Of a stretch of DNA of 64,000 nucleotides, positions 58,701 to 64,000 are shown one piece after another. A program made the translations under genes and the position numbers. This stretch comes from Drechslerella dactyloides (lineage: Eukaryota > Ascomycota > Orbiliomycetes > Orbiliales > Orbiliaceae). The stretch spans positions 1,984,001-2,048,000 of the forward strand of contig JAGTWJ010000008.1 of the NCBI GenBank assembly GCA_020064725.1, read 5' to 3'. The notes beneath the pieces are model-generated. The model did no database searches. It was given only the letters and a program-made list of their open reading frames with translations, and was not told the origin of the DNA. Within the stretch, counting starts at the first letter, position 1. Each line of letters begins with the position of its first letter.

Positions 58701-61700
58701 TGATTCCTCGTCTGGTGCTTATCGAGAGACATGCGATACTTGCATGGAAGGAAGCGCGCTTCGAAGCTATTGCAAACACGTCCGCTCGTTCGAGAAAGCG
58801 AGAAAAGCCACTGACATCGGCGGTCGAGACTAACGTTATAACGAAGCCCCACTCGTCTGTAGTTTGGAGAAGATAATGTGATCGTAACGGTATCAGGCTA
58901 GCTTAGCTAATGTATATTATCTTCGCCGTGCCTGCTTGCACTGCACTTTGATCCTGCGATGCGAAGGTTATACTTCCGGCTAGACAGATATTTTGAAATT
59001 TAGCCTTTGAAGCGGTCGACCGACTACTGTACGGCTGGCTGGCGAACTAGCTGTGCCGTGCTCCCTGGCGGCCGGCCAATCGAGGGGTTACGACCCACCA
59101 GCGTGATCGATATCGATCGCTTTCGTCCATATGCGGAAAATGCAGGTGGTATTCGCTTTAAGTTGACCATGTGGTCCAGTTAGCGCGGGGAACAGTACTT
59201 CCACAGACGCTTCCTATCACCGTTGAGCTGAAGTGAACTCAGCGAGTGTGTGTTGGAATGCTGGAGATACATCTCCGCTCTTGTTTCGCTCAGCTAGCTG
59301 GGACTCAGACCCCCAGCGCACATGTGAAGGCAGGTCGTAGGCCAATCGATCCGGAACTTTGTCGTGTGGTCGGTCGTAAAATGAGGAGGTGAGATTAAAC
59401 ACAGCGTTTAGCATCGCCAGTAGCAGCTCGCAGCGTCGCATTCCCCTCTATCGGAGAGGAACAGTAGCAGCTCGATCCAGCGCTCTGCTCGCGCCGAGGA
59501 GCGTCCGGACGCTGATTGGCTGGATGCGAGCCCAGATCGATATCACGGAGCGCTGCCATTTGCCACCCCGCCGGGGACGAGCGAAGTGGCAGGCAGTCGA
59601 GTGGACGCACGTCGACTGACCGGCCGCCAGACAAGCAGTCCGATTCGACTATCCAGCGTCTGGCATCTCCACTGTTCTGTGGACCCCTGCAGCAGCAGCA
59701 AGCGTCGCCCGAGTGGACCAGCATGTCAAGTGGCCCATTGCATTGGCAAACACTTTTGTATTTTTTTTTTCTTTCATTTTTTTCGTCGTTACGCCATCGG
59801 GTCGCCATCGTGTCACCAACCTGCCAAATGCAAAGGCTGGCCCGATTCTATCCTTCCAGAAGACCGACAAGTCCGAGGGAGGGCGCTTGGCGGATGCCTC
59901 CGGCAGGTCTGAGGCGACCGAACAGACGATGCAATATGAATGGCCGCCGTCGGCATCAAAACACCCCCGTATCGAGCGGTTGGTTTCGACTCACCTGCAG
60001 CCGGCCGGCCAGCCAAACTCGCCACTCTCGCGCGCGCGCGGCCGACGCCGAGGGCGTATATTTCTCAGATATATGGTGATATTGGCCCGTTGGATACATA
60101 CATCTCGGTAGACATACATGCGGTCGGCCGGGCCAGATCATTAATAATGCAACAAAAAAGTTTTCCGGTCCGGATATATCCTTTCCACTAGCTCAGGCTA
60201 CCGCGCAAAATTCAAGTCAATGGAGAATTAGCATTTCCGTTGGGGAAAATTATATTCAACGTTACCGGTTCCAGCTCTAGTTTGCCCCCGTAACGGTGAT
60301 AGATCGATAAATCCAGCCGTAGATACGGTACGGATACATGTGTTCGTCACGATATAAACCGAATACGAAGCGGCAGCAGAGTTATGCCGCATGTTGTTGG
60401 CCGAACAGGTAATCTAATCTGTGACGAGAACGCCCGCCCAGGCGACAAGCGGACCAAGACGGCGAATGGTCGCTCCTGGCGTCCGCCGACGAATATAACA
60501 CGGGCCATCGATAGTGTCTGTCCCTCCTGGCGTGATAGGCACCGAGGGACTTTTGCACCAGATTCAGCAATAACACTCGATCGGAAAACTCTATTCGTAT
60601 ATTCTTGTGCTAGTATCGCATACTATATGTGAAATAATTCAGGCCTTGTGCAAAAAATTTTTTTAATCGCACAAGAAACATCACATTTTCATGGCGGTTT
60701 TCCTGCATCGGGAAGCCCGAAAGTTCGGAGAATTCCATACATATGTCTGCCTTTGCCCGTCTGTCTATATGCACGAAAGACGCACGCAACTTCTCTCCAG
60801 TCAGATGCACGCAAACAAATTTTTTTCCCCCCTCCACACTTCGATAACATCCACACCCGCCAATTTTTCGTACCCGTTTAATCTTCCAAACTTTCTCCAC
60901 CGTGCAACCGAGTCGGTAAACCGCGAAAAGAAAGCCAACCTGCATACAAGTACGAAAGTCACAACCTGGAACAGGCAATACGATAGCGACGGACATCCAT
61001 AACTTCTCTGCCTGGAGGGCTGAGCCTCGCTCGCCCTAGTACCCCGTCTACCGGTACTAGCTAACATAAGCGCAAGCATATCGCTCTACAAAAAAATTAA
61101 ATTACCTCCAAATACTGGCAACTTACTTAGTAAGTCCAGCGGCACATCAAAATCTCCCTCAGCGGGATGCCCAAAGGTGGAAGGTCCGCATCCAGGACCC
61201 TGGCGATCGGACGTGAACTCGCTTTTCCTCGACAATGAAGCCCGCACCCACGGCGCCCCGGCCGCTGCAATCTAACAATCAGTGCGAAAAGTACGGTAGA
61301 TGCGACGGCGGATTCCTGCTTGAGCATCGCGTCGGCGCCGCGCCCGCCAAGCTGGTACCGCAGTCCTTGGTATGCTGTCACAAGTAGGTACCTAGAACCC
61401 TCCCCCGCTCCATGCATATGCCAAATTCTAGGGTTTTGTATTTTTGCTTGCAGCTATATTAGCTAGCAGGCTAGCCCGTGTACGACCGTTGCCCTGGTCG
61501 GTCTGATCGCTGTATCCTAGGGATGGTTGGAGAGGACGGCGTTCGGTACCTTGTATGTACCTCCTCGCCTGTTCTGCGCAGTTACCAAGAAACTACCAAG
61601 AGGTGCGATGGTCGGTTTCGGATGGAGGCAACAGGACGGGATGCCGAATGGCGATAGCTAGCTGGCGAGGGGTAGCCTTTAATTTGCCATTCCGTTGCCT

Positions 61701-64000
61701 TCGCACCATTCTAGAAGCTGGTGGATACGTTCAGGAAGGAAAACGCACTTGCTACATCGCTGGCGGGTGGGAATTTGGAGGCGGGTGTGTTGCTATAACG
61801 TTAGCGGTAGGTAAGTAGGGTTTTGTGCATGTGCGACGGAACGAGCGAGCGAACGAACATCTCGTCTGTGCATACGTCGTCGGTGAGACGTCTGGATAGA
61901 TGCATGTATGCAGGTATGCGGTGTATCGATATCACAAGGTTAATTGTCATAATCTGAGATCGCATGAGCTAAAAAAAAAATATATTGATATGTGGGAGTG
62001 TTAAAGATGCCGTATGCATCGGGCGCTAGGATACGGAATACCGTATTCGATTTTCGTCGCAGCTCAGGCGCAGGTGCACAAGGAGGAATAGCCAGGCCTA
62101 GGCGTCTGACATGACCGCTCGGCATAATATTCAGGTATTCAATTTCAGGTCAGCGGAGAGTTGGCTGGCTGCCTGCGCGTGTTAGTGATGTTTCACGCCC
62201 GCGAAGGCAGCCTGCTCCGCAGAGTTGACAATTTGCGACTGCGACAACAGCCGGCCCAACCAACTCGGCCAGGTGCTAAATTTGTCGGACGATCCGATCG
62301 CCTTGCCTGCACTTGGAAGATGACATTGCTGTTTGTTCATTGGTGGATGTCTGCGTGCGGGTTATTCTAGAAGGAAAGAAGGCCGAGTGTGCCTGCTGCC
62401 AGCTGCACCCTCCAGGCAAAAAATCGATTCTGTGGATGGATGACTGCAGAGGGCTGAAGGCTGAGGAGGGCTGATGACTACGACATGCGCATGCCGAAGC
62501 GAGTGTCCGAAGACGCAGATACCCGCGGAGCATTGCGATAATTGCACAGCACAGTCTGAGTAAAATGAACGAGGCCCCGGACTGGATTTCTTCAACCGGG
62601 CTTATAGAGCTCGGTGTTCAGATGATGGCGATTACCGTCGATGGTGTGTAGCATCGGGTCCATCCATCCATCCACGGTATCTGGCCTTCGCAGTTTCTGA
62701 TTCTGACCGTCCGGCGTGGAGGGAGGAGGGAGAAGGAGGAGGTCGCCCCTCCCACCACCTACTATAGCTGCCAGCCGATGACATATGGCATCATAGGATC
62801 TCGCGTGTCTCAGTCGGGTGTCGGTATGTTAGACAACTAGCACAAACCGAACCGCCGGCCGTTGGCACCTCACACCCACTCGCACCTTGGTTAGAGTTCT
62901 GGAGCTCTCGCAGGACCGGTTCGTTTCGAACTTCGGATAACAGCGCACACGCAACGTAACCAAGGAAGGCCAAGAGAGTGAGACCTTCGACTCGCAGGTA
63001 CGGCGCACCGCATGCCCTACGTGACCGGCCAGGGCTGGCGCAGGGCTGCAAACAGTAGGCAAGAGGGAGAACTCTCGCGCTCGAAACGAAACCTGTTATC
63101 TGGATTTTCCCGTTTCGGGCGCCTGGTCGTCTGGAAGTAATATATCTGCAGGTCGTGATGATATGATGATTCGATGAGGGCATGCAGAATGCGAGGCGAA
63201 CGATTTGTTGTACGTACAGTTCGTACGGCAAGGGAAGCAATTGATGCCGGTGCGTTGTTCGGGCCCCGGTCCAACTAGTCTAATAGAGTGGTCTGTATGA
63301 CGACGAGAGTGCCAATGTTGGACTCCAGAATGACGACGACGGTGATCGTCGATGTTTGAACAGGGTCCGTTCGAGCTCGATTCAAGGCACAGCAGCAGCC
63401 TGATCTGAGGCGAATATACCACGTTGGATCAAGGTGAAAATTTTTTCCTTCGTGTTCAATCTACACGGGGAAACTCGCGGCGAGATCAGTGGATGCAGGC
63501 TACGGGCGTGAAAGAAGCTCCCGAGCAGAGTGCGCTTGAAAGCGAAAATGTACAGCTCGTAGCGTCGTATAGCCGGCCTCGATGCCACGCGCTATACACG
63601 GTAGCTTCGGACAATTGTAGCGCTCCGTCTTATGCATAATCAATTCAGGCCACCGTCCGTCCATCAGTTTGGAGGAATTCACCGTCCTCCAGCGATTCCG
63701 CTTTCGAGCAGGTATAAACCGCGGCAACCAACTGCCGTCGCAACGGTGAACACAAGTTTCTCAGCGCATGACATCGATCGATCCCAATTGGAATCGCAAA
63801 TTCAAGCCGGCATATATACAGAGTCCAGCAGTGGCAGCGCTACACGTATCGAGCTCAGGATGACACACGCTGTCGCGCATATTTACAAAAATGGATAATG
63901 CAATGGTAATTGACGCCGCGTCGATGTTTATAATTTATCGCTCGCGATAGAAAAAAAATCCCGCGCGCACCGCTGTCATGGACCTCTGATAGACCACCAG
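49767..64000. other. 14.2-kb region without a supportable gene
   Basis: I find no protein with family resemblance, no splice-joined set of frames, no tRNA with both A and B boxes, and no terminal inverted repeats of a transposon. The longest frames (150-190 codons at 53.5-53.9, 57.6-58.1, 58.3-58.9 and 59.5-60.1 kb) overlap others on both strands and look random. The base composition is mixed rather than strongly AT-rich, so classic RIP-degraded sequence is not obvious. Visible structure: a TAACA pentamer run near 50872-50888, alternating purine-pyrimidine DNA near 52703-52740, poly-T runs near 59760-59790, and a CG run near 60030-60042. It could be regulatory, encode long RNAs, or belong to a chromosome-end or lineage-specific segment. 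Confidence 0.5.
52703..52740. repeat. Alternating purine-pyrimidine stretch (Z-DNA-prone)
   Basis: The segment is built from CATGCAT, GCGCATGCGC and ATATGCATGTGCAT units, so purine and pyrimidine alternate almost throughout and several short palindromes overlap. No gene is nearby. Confidence 0.6.

Noticed and set aside
58310..58876. 188-codon plus-strand frame in the right-hand desert
   Set aside because: No resemblance to any family, overlapped by minus-strand frames, and no splice-linked partners.

Overview
The window is nuclear DNA from a filamentous ascomycete (Pezizomycotina). The evidence is the gene structure: short introns (mostly 44-150 nt) with GTRNGY-type donors, CTAAY/CTRAC branch sites and CAG/TAG acceptors. 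It is also the gene content: a fungal NACHT-ankyrin NLR-like protein, fungal-specific membrane proteins, PDAT, a Gyp2-type RabGAP, dynein light intermediate chain and a PROPPIN. Eurotiomycetes-like protein character is my impression only; no species is claimed. All exon boundaries were read by eye from splice motifs and reading-frame continuity.

Region 1-9975 is the accessory part and the most interesting. A large C2H2-NACHT-ankyrin gene on the minus strand runs off the left edge. It is divergent from a plus-strand gene that joins a fungal N-terminal helical domain (DUF7580-like) to a subtilisin (S8) protease with an intact D/H/N/S tetrad. Downstream on the same strand is an intronless 286-residue protein that I read as a fungal gasdermin (HET-Q1/RCD-1 type). 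Subtilisin plus gasdermin is the layout of the Podospora het-Q incompatibility system (HET-Q2 cleaves HET-Q1 to trigger cell death). Here an NLR lies head-to-head with the protease, so the set looks like sensor, protease and pore-former.

Region 11.4-49.8 kb is a housekeeping block of well-conserved genes, mostly in alternating divergent and convergent pairs. In order: MED8 (-) and a Red1-like zinc-finger protein (+) share a 251-bp promoter; PDAT/Lro1 (+); a proline/tyrosine-rich protein (+) with a very long upstream region; a secretory membrane protein with a His-rich segment (-); an Inp54-type ER phosphoinositide 5-phosphatase (+); an EF-hand/coiled-coil/C-terminal-anchor protein (-); a GRAM-TBC-EF-hand RabGAP (+); dynein light intermediate chain (-); and an Hsv2-type PROPPIN (+). 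Several act in membrane traffic, lipid signalling or organelle dynamics, but I see no sign that they form one pathway.

Long gene-free stretches separate these genes (about 5.5 kb at 15.6-21.1 kb, 4 kb at 23.0-27.0 kb, 3.5 kb at 28.6-32.0 kb). The right end, 49.8-64.0 kb, is a 14-kb stretch where I find no supportable gene, RNA or transposon. These stretches are rich in simple repeats and short palindromes.
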